DNA of 64,000 bases, from the NCBI RefSeq assembly GCF_003945595.2, contig NW_024104509.1, positions 1,674,001-1,738,000 on the forward strand. The letters run 5' to 3'. Position 1 is the stretch's first letter. Each line of letters begins with the position of its first letter. Positions 21,652 through 35,234 of the stretch are shown here, piece by piece. A model generated the notes under the pieces. The model was not told where the DNA came from. It ran no database searches and saw only the letters and a program-made list of their open reading frames with translations. The translations under genes were made by a program, and so were the position numbers. This DNA is from Pipra filicauda (taxonomy: Eukaryota > Chordata > Aves > Passeriformes > Pipridae).

Positions 21652-24600
21652 TGAAACAGGCTAGCTTTTTTTCCTTTGTTTATAGCATAGGTCCTAGCTA
21701 ACCAGCTTCTAGCAGAAATACCTTTTTTGGTCCTTCTTGATATCAGTCTTGCAGAAGCCAAAAACCCTTGCTGTTGAGTGTCAAAGCACCATTAATGCAG
21801 AAAGAGCTACAGAGAGTTATGTTTCATCTGACAAGAATATAGCTTATTTAAGTTGAGAAATGAAAGCAGATAAACAATTAACCTAAGTTAAATATTAAGT
21901 TTTAGACAATATGATTTAATGAAATAAGTGCTGCTTTTACATTATTTATAAAATTCATCTAGTTAACTTCTGCCAAATTCTCTCCCTGCATGTTAATCAA
22001 TTTTTCTCGTCATTGAAAACATGCAGTATATCAAACACATCACAATTTCTTATTTAAGTCTGAACAGGTGACAGAAAACAGAATTTGTTTTATTAAATTT
22101 TTATTTACCTTAGTCAGACTGTATTATTATTTCAATTTTGTACTAGTCTTTTGTGCATGAACTCTTCCACAGAGCTCACTATTTCTCAAGTTATCCTCAT
22201 AGTTATCTCATTTTCATCTGTTTTGTGCACTTACACAGAAGCCTAACTGTTAAAAATAGATGCACTTGCAAAGAGAAGTTTAGTAAGAGGCCTTATCAAA
22301 CTTAAATAGACAACCTCATTGCTAAAAAACTCATGACTTCTTAGCAAGTCAAAGTATTTGAAAAACAGCCATTAGTAACCTCTACTCCCTCCCTTAGCTT
22401 ACTGTCACTTCTTGGTGTTTAATTGACATTATCCACACAAAAATTGTAGATATGAAGATCCATGTGAGAGCTGACATTTGTCAGTGAGCCAACCTAGCCT
22501 GCCTGCCCACTTTCTGCCTCGGACTTAATGAAAGCCAACACAGTAAATGTATCTTCCAATATTATTTCAGACTTCTGCTCCATTTTCCTGACCTTTTAAC
22601 TACTCATTCCACATTCACATCTTATGCATTTACAATGACTGTCAATCTATTATTTTTTTAAATTATTTTTTTAGCATTTTTATGATGAAATTTCATGTTT
22701 GTAAGTAAGTATGGAGAATAAAAAAATAGTCTGAAACTCACATGCTTCCAATCTCCAAATATATTCTTTAGAATCTGACTATCAAGGCTGGTATTTCTAT
22801 ATAAGACAAATTATTAATTCAGGTGGGGAGGGAAGGTTTTCTACTATAATTTCACTGTAAAGTTATTCTCCATTTCTGAAAAGCACAGAGGATGACAAAG
22901 ACTGCAGTTGCTACACACTTTCCCTTCGGAGAATGCTATAAATATCCACCAGAGAGAAATACAGAAACTTTGGTATTGCTTTAAAAGTTTTCATAAGCAT
23001 TTAGGTAGCTTTTCAAAAGTTAGAGGACCTCACTGCTACTGCTTTTGAAGTGTTCTGTGATGGCCTCTATGCTACAAGTTCAATACAGAAATAGATGATG
23101 TCAGTGAGAAATACAAAGTTAAAAAAAAAAAGGTAGCTATTACTATAAATATCATAGTTTTCTACCTAGCAGATAAGGCTGGGAATGAGGACACTTGAAG
23201 GTGAACTCAGAAAAGGCTCTGACATGAACATAGCTGTTCAGATGGGTATGTGAAGTCAAAACTCAAGCACAGACAACCTCTAAGTAACAACACAGACATT
23301 TAATTCTTTGTTTAGTTACTTGAGGCTCAATAATCTAGAGTGATCACATCAAAAAGAACAGCATGGCTTAAATATTTCATCTGTATTGTTGCCTTTCTAT
23401 CATCACATGTTTCTTTTCTGTTAACTTACTTGACCAGGCTTCCAATTTTCCTATATGAACAACTATGGAGGGAAATTTACAAGAGCTGATACAATGAAAT
23501 AAGAAGTAATTATAAAAAAATATATTTTGATGTAGGTCCACTGTTGATATCTTCCAATATTGATTATCTAGCTTTATAATTTTTACTTAGAATTGAAAAA
23601 TGTGCTAATATAAAACTAGCAGAACTGTCTGGTAATTACTTTGATATTGCTAAAAATATCTGAATTACAGTGCAGATATTTTTTATGATTCTTCATGGTC
23701 TTGCAAAAAGGCTTTTTAAAAAATGTGCTCCTTGTTAGCTCGAACAACTCCAGTGATATATGTCATCATATGTGGGTTGGGACAGGATAAGTGGGTATGT
23801 TTGTTCTTTTTTTCCTAGTTAGTATGGCTCCCACATTAGTGTACCAATCCTAATGGGAGGGCATCAGTGAGCTTCCATGCCCTTCTAGTTGGATCTTTGC
23901 TGCTCACAAGTTATTATCGTCTGTACAACGTTAAAACCTGTTGATTTTTATTTTTTCCTTGGCATTTAACTTCTGGAGGAGCGATGTCATGTAGAGATTC
24001 AAAATGAGAAACCTGTAGTCATAATTAGCTTTGGAAGCTCATGATTGATGTCTGAACTTGGATGTCTGCATTCAGACATCAAAATGTCCCTAGACCACTT
24101 CTAGATTGCACAGTAGTTGAATGTATTGTACAGGTCACAGAGCTGATTGAAGACCACATCAGTCTGTTGCAGTTCTCATTTCCAACTCTTTCACATGCAG
24201 GGGGAAAAGAAGGAAGAGTGGTCAAGGAGGATGCAAAGCAACAAATACAAATGTACTCTGCTGAGGAATTTGAATCTGTTTAGAAGCTCAAAATTATTCT
24301 TGGTCCACTCGCAAAACCTGGCATCTCTGTAGCCCTGGTGAAAGCTTGGCCGTCTTCGGTACTAGAAGAGCCATGCCACGAAAACATTAGGTCATGGCAG
24401 ATTAATATAGTAGCAAAATCAAATAGCATGTTTATTACATACAGCAGTCATATAGGAACTGCTTTGCATTCACATAAACTTTTTCTGTTGGTTGGTTATA
24501 AAGTACTGAGAAATTCAAATTACAGCCTTCAAATGTCAGTGAAGAGTAGTTGGCATTCATACAAGTGGAAAGCACCCACTTGTGGGTATTTCTTGTCTTC

Positions 24601-26976
24601 ACAGAAAGACAAGATAAATGATGAAACACCAAAGCCAATGGTATGCATTCAGAACAAATAAAGCACATGAATTTTATTGCTGTGAAAGGTAAAAGAACTA
24701 CTTGGAAGTAATTTAGAGATGGGTGTTAAATACACTCACTTATTCATGTGGCCCTCAAGCTCAGATCATTAATATAACAATGTAGGGAATATTTTCTAGG
24801 GAAATGAAGTAAAATTCTTCAAAAGAACATGCAGACTATATTTTTTTTAAATCCCAGCATACAAATTCCTGTATTTAGGCACTAATAAAAGCGTAATAAC
24901 TTCAAGTTTGTGTCTCAGTTTTTGGACTGAGCTGCCCAAAGCAGTGACTTAAAGGCTCATTTAACACTCACTACATATGTCATAGGAATATGTGAATAAA
25001 TAAGTCTTATCATATGGTTAATGGACAAAGTTAGCCTTCATTTTGTACTATAGCTTCCAAAAGTGTTAAGCGTTTAACAATACCTCACAAGCTTGGCATC
25101 CATCATATGCTAAATAATTTCTCTGACAGTTGAGGTTCTTTACAATCTAACTCTGATTCTTACATAATATAACTTCCTTCAAGAGATCTGGAGCTGGTGC
25201 TTTTCTTAAAGGACAGTAATAAGCATGCGGGTGAGTCACTGCACTGTATCAGAAGTAATTTAAACAATGAATGGAGAAGGTATATACAGCCCCGTGTCTT
25301 CTTGTGATGAGAAAAAAATATTTTTAATTGTTATAGTTCTGAATGCATTCAGATATTTTACTCCACTTAGGGCATCACTACAGTCTTTTCCATACTCTCT
25401 CTTCTAAAAAGCATATAAGAGTATAGAGCTTTTAAAAGTTTACAGACCATAGCTTGAAACTGGCATCCAGGGATAATTAACCAAACCTTGCAGCTGCAGT
25501 GAATATGCACTTGTACCTCAAACACAAAGGCATTGTGTGGGAGTGTTCTTGACCTCCTTTGGTCTTCTGAAACCACTGCATTCTCTATTTCAGTCAGCCA
25601 CATAATAGGAGTCCTTCCAGTCTGTTTTTGTCTGATTTTGATCAGCTCCTCAATGTCCTGATTGTAAATTTTCATTGAAAATATTTTATCCATTTATAAG
25701 CAAAGTCATGCATACTCAGTTAGTTTTACATTCACTTTGAGCCCAAAGTTCTGTGACATGAGTATTGTCTCTAAAATATAAAACAACGCCTGTCTCTGAC
25801 TTGCAGTTGTCTTCTCATGGGCTGTATCTTGTCCAGTCTGTGATTGTTTTCACAGCAATTTTAATTTAATTTTTCTTTATATGACTCTGCATTAAATACT
25901 TTATTAAAAAATGTAGGCATTATACCATTCAATTAATTTCTTTAGTCCAGCATTAATTTATAAATATGGCCTTATCTAAATTCAAGTGAAAAAAGTCTGA
26001 GTGCAATCCGTAATGTTAATGAGAGTCTTTGCAAGGTTAGAGTTTAGTGGATTTTGGGTTTTCTCCTGCTGGTATTTTTCTGACCAGTATTTGTCAGCCT
26101 TTGAAAGATGAAGGAAGACATCTGGTTCTTAAGACATCTTGCAGTCTCTTAATAGCGACTCTCTGAGCATCTCTTGATGTTGGCTTGCCTGTGACTGGCT
26201 AACTGGCCGCAGGCTGAATAACACTGCTTTAGGAGCTCTGGATTTTCCAGCCCCTCTTTAACATTTTTAATGCTGTGTAACTGACTTCCATTGCTTCAGA
26301 TGTCAGGTTCTCTTTTCTAGTGTAGAATAGACAGCATGCAGTCCCACAGAGAGAGCTTTTTTATTTCTTTTTTTTTTTTTTTTTTATTTTGTTTACTTTT
26401 TGTCATCAAATGGAGAAGACACTGGTCACCTAGATAACATCTGAATCCCACCTTCCCAGCAAGGTGTCTCAACTATTCCCTGCATTACAATGATTCTAAA
26501 GCAATGAGAATGTTAGGAAAGTCAGTCACACGAAAAACATTCAGCTGAGGTTCATTGGAAGTTAATACTACAATTTGCATTTTAACATTAGCTAAAGATG
26601 GTTTTGGGGGGAAAATATCAGAAGAAACACAGACCATAAATTATTATTTCCACATGAATCCTTTAAAAAATTCTGTATATGGTGGTCATGAAAATGAAAC
26701 ACATTTTCTCATTTATGAAGAGGTTTTTTTAAAAAAATAATTGCTGTTTTTTAAGAAACATTAATTTTACCCATACGTCATGTAAAAAAAAATTAACTAT
26801 GAAAAAAGTAATATCTATTATCAAGTGTGTTATACTTCTGAGCTTTTAGAAAGCTTAACACTTTACTTGGACAGAAAAAGGTAAGGATTAAAGCACTCCC
26901 ATTCGCTTTAGTCCTAACAAGCAAATTATGTGAGCAAATGCATTGCTTTATTCAGCAGTACCCAGTGCACATTGGT
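21652..26976. other. Unassigned AT-rich sequence
   Basis: A 5.3-kb stretch with no recognised gene or transposable element. It contains A runs near 23122, a poly(T) tract at 26369-26388, and several 60-108 codon open frames without family features (for example 24062-24283, 24338-24661 and 25367-25693). It may be intronic or intergenic; no splice-bounded conserved frame was found. Confidence 0.5.
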
Positions 26977-27003
26977 CTTAAGCAGGTTTATCCTCTGCTT
27001 AAG
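26977..27003. repeat. Perfect 9-bp inverted repeat with 9-nt spacer
   Basis: Arms CTTAAGCAG (26977-26985) and CTGCTTAAG (26995-27003) enclose GTTTATCCT. An ATGCAAAT octamer-type site follows near 27031. The combination could mark a regulatory site; this is inference. Confidence 0.6.
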
Positions 27004-30000
27004 AGATTTGAGTGTCATCAGCACCAATATGCAAATGAAGTTAGTTGACTGTTTTTATATTATGACCCTGTCTCCACTAAAAGTATAGTCCAATTATATG
27101 CTTATGTTGATAGAACTACAGTGAAAAAACTGAAAGTGCAAGTGCAGTTAATATTGTCTTTCGTAGTACATAAATTGCTCATTAGTTTGTGGAAACTCTT
27201 TGAATCTCTGCATGGTACAAACACATGTAAGTGTGTGTCTGTTCACATATATGAGTAGAAGAAATAGGAAACTATGAAAAATATAGAATTTTGTTTGCTT
27301 TTGTTTCCATATCAGACAAAATTTATTACCTATTTTTTCTGAAAATGTTTAAATAGTGGTTATTGAAAACACACCAGGGAAAAACTTTATTTTTGAACTG
27401 AGAACCTCAATGAAATAGTGAGACGAGAGTAGCAACAAGTAGTAATGTGCTAAGATGAATAGTAAACTGTCATTCTGAGGTGTCACTTCAACAAAGTAAA
27501 TATAAGATGCCTAAGTGGTTTCATGTCAATTAAATGTTAAAATAAATAACATGTTTTATGTGATTTTTTTTTCCTTTTTCTCTCTCTGTCTTCTCCCATT
27601 CCTCAATCCTATTTTTTTCCCCTCTTACCCCTGCTACTCATCTGCCCTACAATGAAAGTATCATTTTTGAGATCAGGATTATTAGAAGTATTAATCCTTA
27701 CAGTTGCCCATGAGTAACACAATCATGACTGTGCTTCACAGTCGTTAGTAGGATTAGCCATTAACAGTGACTTTACTTTAGCAGTGACTAATGATTTATC
27801 CTATGTTAGTTTTGACTTCAGTTTTTTTGATAAAAAAAAAAAAGTAAGTAGCAATGTGCTATCAGAACACAACTTTTATACAGAAAGGATGAAAAAAAGA
27901 TTATTCTGAATGGTGTGGGAAATGTAAGAGGTGGCAATTAGCTGTGGAGAGTGACAGGGAAAATACAAAACAGAGAACCAAGGCAAAGAATGGAGAGAGA
28001 GGGAAAAAGAGTAAATCAGAAAAATACAGAAGATTGCAGTAAATTCAATATTTTGAAGTATGACAGCATTCTTAAATTAGCTTCTGAGGTAAATACAAAT
28101 CCAGTGAAAGGGATAATGGATGAAGATGAAAGATTCATATCTCATAAAGCTTAAGAGTGGCCTGGTTACATATGAAGTTCAGAAGTACAAACATAATGAA
28201 CATTGAAATTATAATAGCTGACATGGGACATGATAAAATATATTAAATACAGAATTCCAAGGTGGCAATGTGAAAAGTATCTATAAGCCAAATGTATAGG
28301 CAGAGTTTGCTGATCCCAAGTAGTTAGAGCAATATGGTATTTGCACCAAATGAAAGAAAAAGAAAAAACAGATAAAAATATCATTTAGTTAAGAGTAGAA
28401 TGTAAATATAATTAAATAAAAACCTTTTAGAGCATTATTGTAAAAATATAGCAATGCATAGAGCTCCACATAATTTACTTTCAGTAACTTTCTTCAAAGA
28501 AAGCTCCTGAACAGGTGTTAGTGGTTTGGAGGGTGTGGGGTTGTGTTTGTTTGTTTGGTTGGTTTGGTTTGTTTGTTTTTTTTTAATTACTACAAAATGC
28601 AAGTGGAATCAGGTCTTACGGGAGGTTTTGTAAAGCATGATGAGACAAAAAATCGCTAAATTTTTTCTGTGTTACAGAAGATCTTGATAAGTTAGGTTTT
28701 TGTCATCACAGAAAGATTTACTCTTATAATTTCCCTTATGGCACTCTAGTAGTAAGATGAAATCACTAAAGTGCATTAAGCACTGTAAAGAATGCAGTTA
28801 GAAAGACTAAGAATTGCTAAATTAAATATATAACTGTTGAAGGCACTGGGTGAGAAAAAGCCCAAACACTGTCAATTAGATACTTAGCTATACTTGCACA
28901 TAAGGGGCATAGAATGAGAGTGGGATTCTTTATTTGTAAAAGTCTTTGGGATTTGTCCAGGCAACTGTAGAGTGATGTTTTCCTTCATTTATCTTTATTC
29001 ACTAAATTCAAATGTTTAATCCAAAACTTATTCTGAAGAGCCATGAGGTTTCTTACCAGGACTGCAGTTGGTCATTAACAATCCTTTTTAATCACTAGGA
29101 ACTCAACCTCTATATTATTTTCCTAAAAAGCTATTTTTTTAAATTTTTTTAGAAAGCTGTTCTAATTAACTGTTATATTTTTTTAAACCCTAAAGCTGAA
29201 AAAGTGCAAAGCTGTCTAGTTCTGTAGAATTTCTTTTTTCTGGAGCAGTGGTGGTTGCACTTCTGCCTGGCAGATGCTGCTGCTGCTGGGGTCAGTACTG
29301 AGTAGATACTGAGTAGATAACAGATCTGCAGGTCTTCACTGATCTGAACTTATACAGCAACCTGCAGCGACAGAGAGATCATGTGAATGACATCCAAGGG
29401 ACATTTTACAGATCTCAATTTTGCTGGACAAAGATGCCAGAGAAATTCTGGGGAGAGAATACTGCAGCATCCACAGACATAGCAAAATTCACTTTTTGTG
29501 AGTTTGAGCACTGTTTCACAGGAATTTCCTTAAAAACTCCTGAAGAAGATTGCCATCACAATTCCATAATTTTAGAACTCTCTTCCAGTGTTGTCACAGA
29601 GTTTTCCAAATGTTTCTCCTTGGACAGAGTGAGAGCCCTCCATCAGCAGTCTGGTGCATGCACATAAATCACCAGACCTTGTTATAAGATGGCTCTCTGC
29701 ACACTGTGTGTCCATTCTTAGGCTTCAGAATATAAAAATCATTTAGGATATTGAAGATTATTTACATTGTCTGCAATTTCAGAAAGAAACAGGAGACACC
29801 TGTGTGGTTCAGGACAGCCATAGACCAAGATGTACTCTGTGAGTCAGAATATGACTCAACAAGTAGAGCAAACGCTTTCTTCATGAATGACACAAAGTAG
29901 CTCTGAAATCCTTAACCAGAAAAAGAGTTCTTGTTGTTGTAACCTCTTTCTGCTTCCCCTTAAAACATTTATTTTTCCTAAATAACTGTGTATTAATGTT

Positions 30001-30012
30001 CGGCTTTATGGA
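27004..30012. other. Unassigned AT-rich sequence
   Basis: No gene or transposable element is recognised. It includes an A tract near 27831-27843 and a GTTT/GGTTT-rich simple tract at about 28541-28584. The 94-codon frame at 29383-29667 has no recognisable motif and is left uncalled. Confidence 0.5.
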
Positions 30013-30096
30013 GGGAAGGTTTGGGAAGGTTTGGGAAGGGAAGGTTTGGGAAGGTTTGGGAAGGGAAGGTTTGGGAAGGTTTGGGAAGGGAAGGGA
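30013..30096 (+). repeat. G-rich minisatellite, 25-bp unit, three full copies
   Basis: Three perfect 25-bp units made of GGGAAGGTTT, GGGAAGGTTT and GGGAA lie at 30013-30037, 30038-30062 and 30063-30087, followed by a partial unit. The + strand carries many GG and GGG runs at short spacing, so it could form a G-quadruplex. Confidence 0.9.
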
Positions 30097-32636
30097 TCCT
30101 ATACTTGATCATTAATCTTCCCCATAGGAGACAAAAATTTTTTTTGCTCTATCACATTAGCAAACATTGAGTATTATAGAGAAAGCAACGTAGGAAGCAT
30201 TAGTCAGACTGAAAGAATGAAGTCTGCAAATAATGGCTCCAAATTATTAGAAGTAGCTAACAAAATGTTGTGATGGCCTAGAAAATATATCTTGTGCTGA
30301 TAGAGCTAAGGCAGAGTCGATTGTAACAGAAACGAATGAAGAAGAAACACGTTTATATGGCACAATCTCTCAGAAAAGCATTACAAGGGGCACTGCTTGG
30401 AAGACAAAGTTGGATGGACAGAAGCAAAATACAAAATAAGGTGCAAATTCTTCACAGTTAGCATATTTAAATATAGGAATAAATTAAAAAGGAACATGAT
30501 AGGCTCTTCAACTGCAATACTTTATATAAAGCTACATGTCTTTTCTTAATCTTATGCTCTAATTCCAGACAGAACTATAGGCTCAATGTGAAGTTTACTA
30601 GGTGAAGTTCCTTGGCACATGTTATGGAGGTCAAACAAGATGACCATGATGGCCTATTTGAGCCTTGCATTCTGCAAATATATGAAAATACAGTCATTAA
30701 TTTCTCTGTCACACCAGAGTTCTACTCTCAAACATGTCCTTTTACCTGTCAGTTGTTCCTTCCTTATTTATTTATTTGATTGGTTGGGGTTTTTTTTCTG
30801 CATAGCTATCTTTTTCTGCACTTATTTGTACAGAATGGTCATTAGCTGTGATGGAAATGCCAGTGTTTCCATGGAAACCTCTGTCCACTACAGAATATAC
30901 TAGAGCAATATTTGAACCATTTGTCCATTTGATTAATTATGTCTTTGTGCTGAAGGCGGCTTGGCTTGATTGTCTCATCATGTATTAGAGAAGCTACTGC
31001 TCTAACAAATGGAGCTATTGTTTTGGGTCTATTCATCTTGGTACATCCCTGAGAGCTGATAGACATGTCAACAAAACGACTGTCTCTTAATGAGCTCCAG
31101 CTTGTCAGAATTGTTTAGGGCTTCATGCTAGGCAAAGACTACTGTCATGACAGCTTCAGTTATTATGGCAATGAGTAGAATGTCTATAAAAGAGTCTATA
31201 GAAGAGAATGACCCTGGTTTTGATATCCCATAGTTTCCAAATATCAGTTATGATACACTATATGATAGATTCATAATAGATTCCAAAGCTCTGAGACAAT
31301 TTACTGATGAACTAGTTCTTCAGTCACAAAGAAAGAAGATATAAAATACTTTTCCTAATCTTTTTAATTGCTTTTTTGTAAAAACAGAAAACAAAACTCA
31401 CCAAAAAACCACCAAAAAAAACCAAAACGAAAACCCAAACCAAACCCCCAAAAACAACCAAGCCAAACCAAACAAAATCTCAGAAAATATCAGCCAGTAA
31501 GTGTCTGTAAACCACAGATATTGCAGCTTTCTGTAGTGAGGTAATTTCCATTTCAATTCTATTTTTCTAAATGTTAATTTTACCTATTGCCAGGACTGAA
31601 AATGCAAAACTATTAAATGACATATGCATAGCCTAAAAGGAAAACATTTTGGTTTTTTTTTTCTAAAAAAAATATTATGTAAATCTACACAGAATTTACT
31701 CTGCTCAGCTCCCATCAATATTTTTGCAATTTTAGTGGACATGTCTGTCACTGTGTTGTTTACATTAGTGAATATCCAGCTCTGAAATGTAATCAGCTTT
31801 GGCGGTGTGGGATAATGTCAGACATATACCTGCTTATTTCTGGCAACAGGTTTCACATATTTTGAGTAATAATGGAAATACTACAAATATGTATTGATTT
31901 TCAAAGTGTCCCATAGTTTCCCCTACAGAAATGTTTCTCAAAGGAGAAATCAACTCAGAATCAACAGAACAAGAACTAAGCTGTCTCTAACCAGAAGGTA
32001 ATTATGAAAATCAAGATAGACCTTCTACATATTTTAAAAATGTAGATTTATTATTTCCATTCCTAGATGTTCCATTCAATTAACAAACATTAAGAGTCAC
32101 TGTATATGACATTTGCTTTAAATATTTCTCTGTGCAGAATCAGTGATTAAACTGTGCCCCTAATAATCACAGATGGAAGTCAGCACCCTGTAGCTACCAA
32201 CAGCCACATTTAATCAGTTAATAACTGTGGATTAAGCTTAATTCAGATTAATTTGTATTAGTATAGAATTTGTAACTCAATTGCTTTCATATTAATTTAC
32301 ATGTTGTCTAGACATGACATCATATTGACTCTTTGTTTGGCCCAAACACTAATTACTAACCATGCAGCTAATGGATGCAAAACTTGTAGTTTAAAAACAA
32401 AATAGAATTTCTGTCTACACTGCTCTGACGATAGTTCAATATTACAGTTTAGAATTGCAGGCTAGGCATTGCCTGGGAATAGCAGTTTTTCATTTGTGCT
32501 TTAACCTCCTCAAACAAAGCATGTTGTTGCTACACGAGGAATGTGGCTATTGAAAAATGAAGTTACTATCATCCATCAAGGAATATTAGCCTCAAATTCT
32601 TCTGGGGAAAGCTCAATGAGGAAATCAAAGGCGTTA
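30097..32636. other. Unassigned AT-rich sequence with two candidate conserved blocks
   Basis: No gene is recognised. Two blocks of higher complexity rich in homeodomain-type TAAT cores stand out (about 30830-31110 and 32180-32400). An A/C-rich simple tract built on CCAAAAA and CCAAACC lies at 31390-31480. Confidence 0.4.
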
Positions 32637-32662
32637 AAAAACCAAACCAAACCAAACCAAAC
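32637..32662. repeat. (AAACC)n microsatellite
   Basis: About five tandem AAACC units. Confidence 0.85.
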
Positions 32663-32955
32663 TACAGAGCACAGAAGAAGGGAAAAGAACCCCACCTGCT
32701 AACAGTAATAACTGTTGTGGTACAAATTGGACTGAACCACTGCCAAGGTTATTTTATCATTTATAATTGTATATGTTCTGTGGTGCCTTTCATGTAAACC
32801 TGAGCTTAGTTATCACTTCTTGTCATAGTATTTGACTCGTTAGCTTTCAAAGCACATTTTTAAATAAAAGAAAAACAATGGAAAACATCCTTGGAATTCA
32901 TTAGCATGATATGTAATGTTTTTAAATTATTTTGGTTTAACTAGATTATGGGTTT

Positions 32956-33016
32956 ATTTATATATATATGTATATATATATATATACATATACACACACA
33001 TAGATATGTATATAAG
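32956..33016. repeat. (TA)n/(CA)n compound microsatellite
   Basis: Alternating TA with TG and CA interruptions. The 60-codon frame overlapping it at 32916-33098 is an artefact of the low-complexity sequence. Confidence 0.85.
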
Positions 33017-33428
33017 GTCCAAGATTACTGAGGATATATTTTACAGACAGGATGTATTCATATGTAGTGTTATGTCCATTTGTAAAATAGTATTTTAAAA
33101 AAATGTGAAGAAAAATGAAAAACACTTTTTATTACCTTGAAATTTTCATTACCTTGAAATTTTCAATAGTAATAGTGGTAATAGTAAAAAAAAAAATGTG
33201 ATGTATGTTACTCTGAAAATTTTACTTTTTTTAAATTTTAGTCTGTCTATAGTGCCTTCATAAAAACACCTTGGCTTAATGCTCCAAAAAAGCAGCAAAA
33301 ATAACTTAGAATGAGTTTATAACACTGAGTTCAAACTTTATTATTCCTATCTACCGATTTATTTAATGATGGTGAACTGAGATAATAACTGAGCAACAAA
33401 GTAAGACCAGCCGTATTTTGGAGTTTTG

Positions 33429-33470
33429 GTTGTTTTTTGTTTGTTTTTGTTTTTGTTTTTGTTTTTTTTT
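33429..33470. repeat. T-rich (TTTTTG)n tract
   Basis: A run of GTTTTT units ending in a T stretch; low-complexity sequence. Confidence 0.8.
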
Positions 33471-33647
33471 AAAAAAATCTGAATATTCCCCACATAGTTT
33501 ACATGGTTTGAATAAAGGAAAAATGCACAATCTTTATGGTTTAAAATAACTGATAAATGTTATGAACTATAGGAAAAGCTTCTACTGGCACGTTTTTTTA
33601 CCTGTTGTATAAATAACGTTCAACTTGCTCATCTGTGGTGTGGTAGT

Positions 33648-33659
33648 GTCACCTAGTGG
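33648..33659 (-). promoter_or_regulatory. Possible CTCF-like site
   Basis: On the - strand the bases read CCACTAGGTGAC, which fits the CTCF core CCASYAGRKGGC at 11 of 12 positions. It lies at the edge of a small, less AT-rich patch (33640-33790). Such short matches occur by chance, so this is only a candidate. Confidence 0.25.
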
Positions 33660-35229
33660 CCCCTTCTGGCCCTCGACAAAGACTGCTTTTCCCAGGCTGT
33701 GTGCTCATACCAAATCTCTCATCTATCAAAAAAGCCCGTTACAGCGTATGCTACCCCTGAAGCCGTCGTAAGTAATTCAGGAGCATGACACTCCTATTTG
33801 CACGCAGTACAGCAAGGATACAGTTTCAAATACTCCCACAATTAATGCTGCAGTTTGATGTTGGTGGCACAGCTGAGAGGCAACATTTTCAATTTGTACC
33901 TGCATAAACTGAGTTCTGTAAATGCAGATTGCATACACATAGACTGAGGAGCTGCACTTCTACCAGCCAGATTTTAGGGTTGAGATATTTGAATGTGAAA
34001 CTGCAAAGGACATTATACATATAATGTATACCTTACTGTAATAGGCTCATATTCTGAAAGTATAGAGGGGATTAACAATATATACAGATAAATTGGTAAG
34101 ACAGTTTTGACATGTAAGGTTCATGGTTGTAGAATATTTTATATTCATGAGTGAATGGCTAAATTGGTATCTCTTAATGAAGTCGTTGCAAGATTCTAGA
34201 GCTAAATTTGGATACTAAAGAAGTATATTTTATCTCCTTTATACATGTAATTAAAAAAAAATTCTTTTTGTGAAAATTATTACATGAAATAATGATTTTT
34301 AACATAAAATGCTTCTATGAGCTGCGAACCTCAAGAAATATAAATTTTATAGTACAGATGAATGAAAATGTTTGTCTTCTTGCTTCATACCACAGATGAA
34401 CTTAGCAAGTGTCAATCAAATGATTGTAAGTTCATAGTGACTCAAAAGTTCTACAAAAAAGTGACAGAAAATAGTACAACTCAAAATTATTTCAGTTAAT
34501 ATCTGTAACCAAGGCCAATGCGAAACAACTTTAAAAAAATTAAAAGCATAGACAAATAACATGACCTCTGTAAAATTAAGACCAACAAATTCAAACTGAC
34601 TTTTTGACACAGTGGCATTTTTTAATTTCTTCTTGTAATAATAAAACAAAACTTTACATCATCACTCCATTCAATATACCTGTATATTTCTGTCTAACAA
34701 ATTAGAATATACTTCCCCCTCCCTCAGATTTTTAAATTGAAAAAAAATCAATCACCTGGAACAAAACCAACCAGAAATTTTTAAATATATGTGAAGACTG
34801 ATACTGTAAATCTCAATGTTCCATACACTTCTGACTAAAAATGCCAATCTACCCTTATACTGAAAGTTCCTGAACATTTTTTTAAAGAGGTTATTTACAG
34901 ATAATAGTGCATATTGACACTGAACTTCAACTCCATAAAGCAATTGCTAAACTAGTATTTATAAAAGGTCTTAATAATGCTAACTTCAGTCTTGGTAAGT
35001 TGACTAAATGCTGCAGTGGTCTCAGTAGTTTCAGAAGTACAATGATGTTAGAACTCTTCTTACAGCATCCTGTTTCTCTCTTGCATATAGGCCACCTGAC
35101 AGTACAGTAACCAGTTTCTACATGATTAATTAAATGTGAGGAAAGACTTCCCAGATGCTACTGACATGCTCTGAAAACACAGTTCCCTTACTGTCTTTAC
35201 CTCTGCTTTTTATGGAGGTTATATTAAAT
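33660..35229. other. Unassigned AT-rich sequence
   Basis: No gene or repeat is recognised apart from short A and T runs. Confidence 0.5.
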
Positions 35230-35234
35230 ATCTC

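Noticed and set aside
29383..29667. 94-codon frame on +
   Set aside because: No recognisable motif or paralogue; length is within chance for this amount of sequence.
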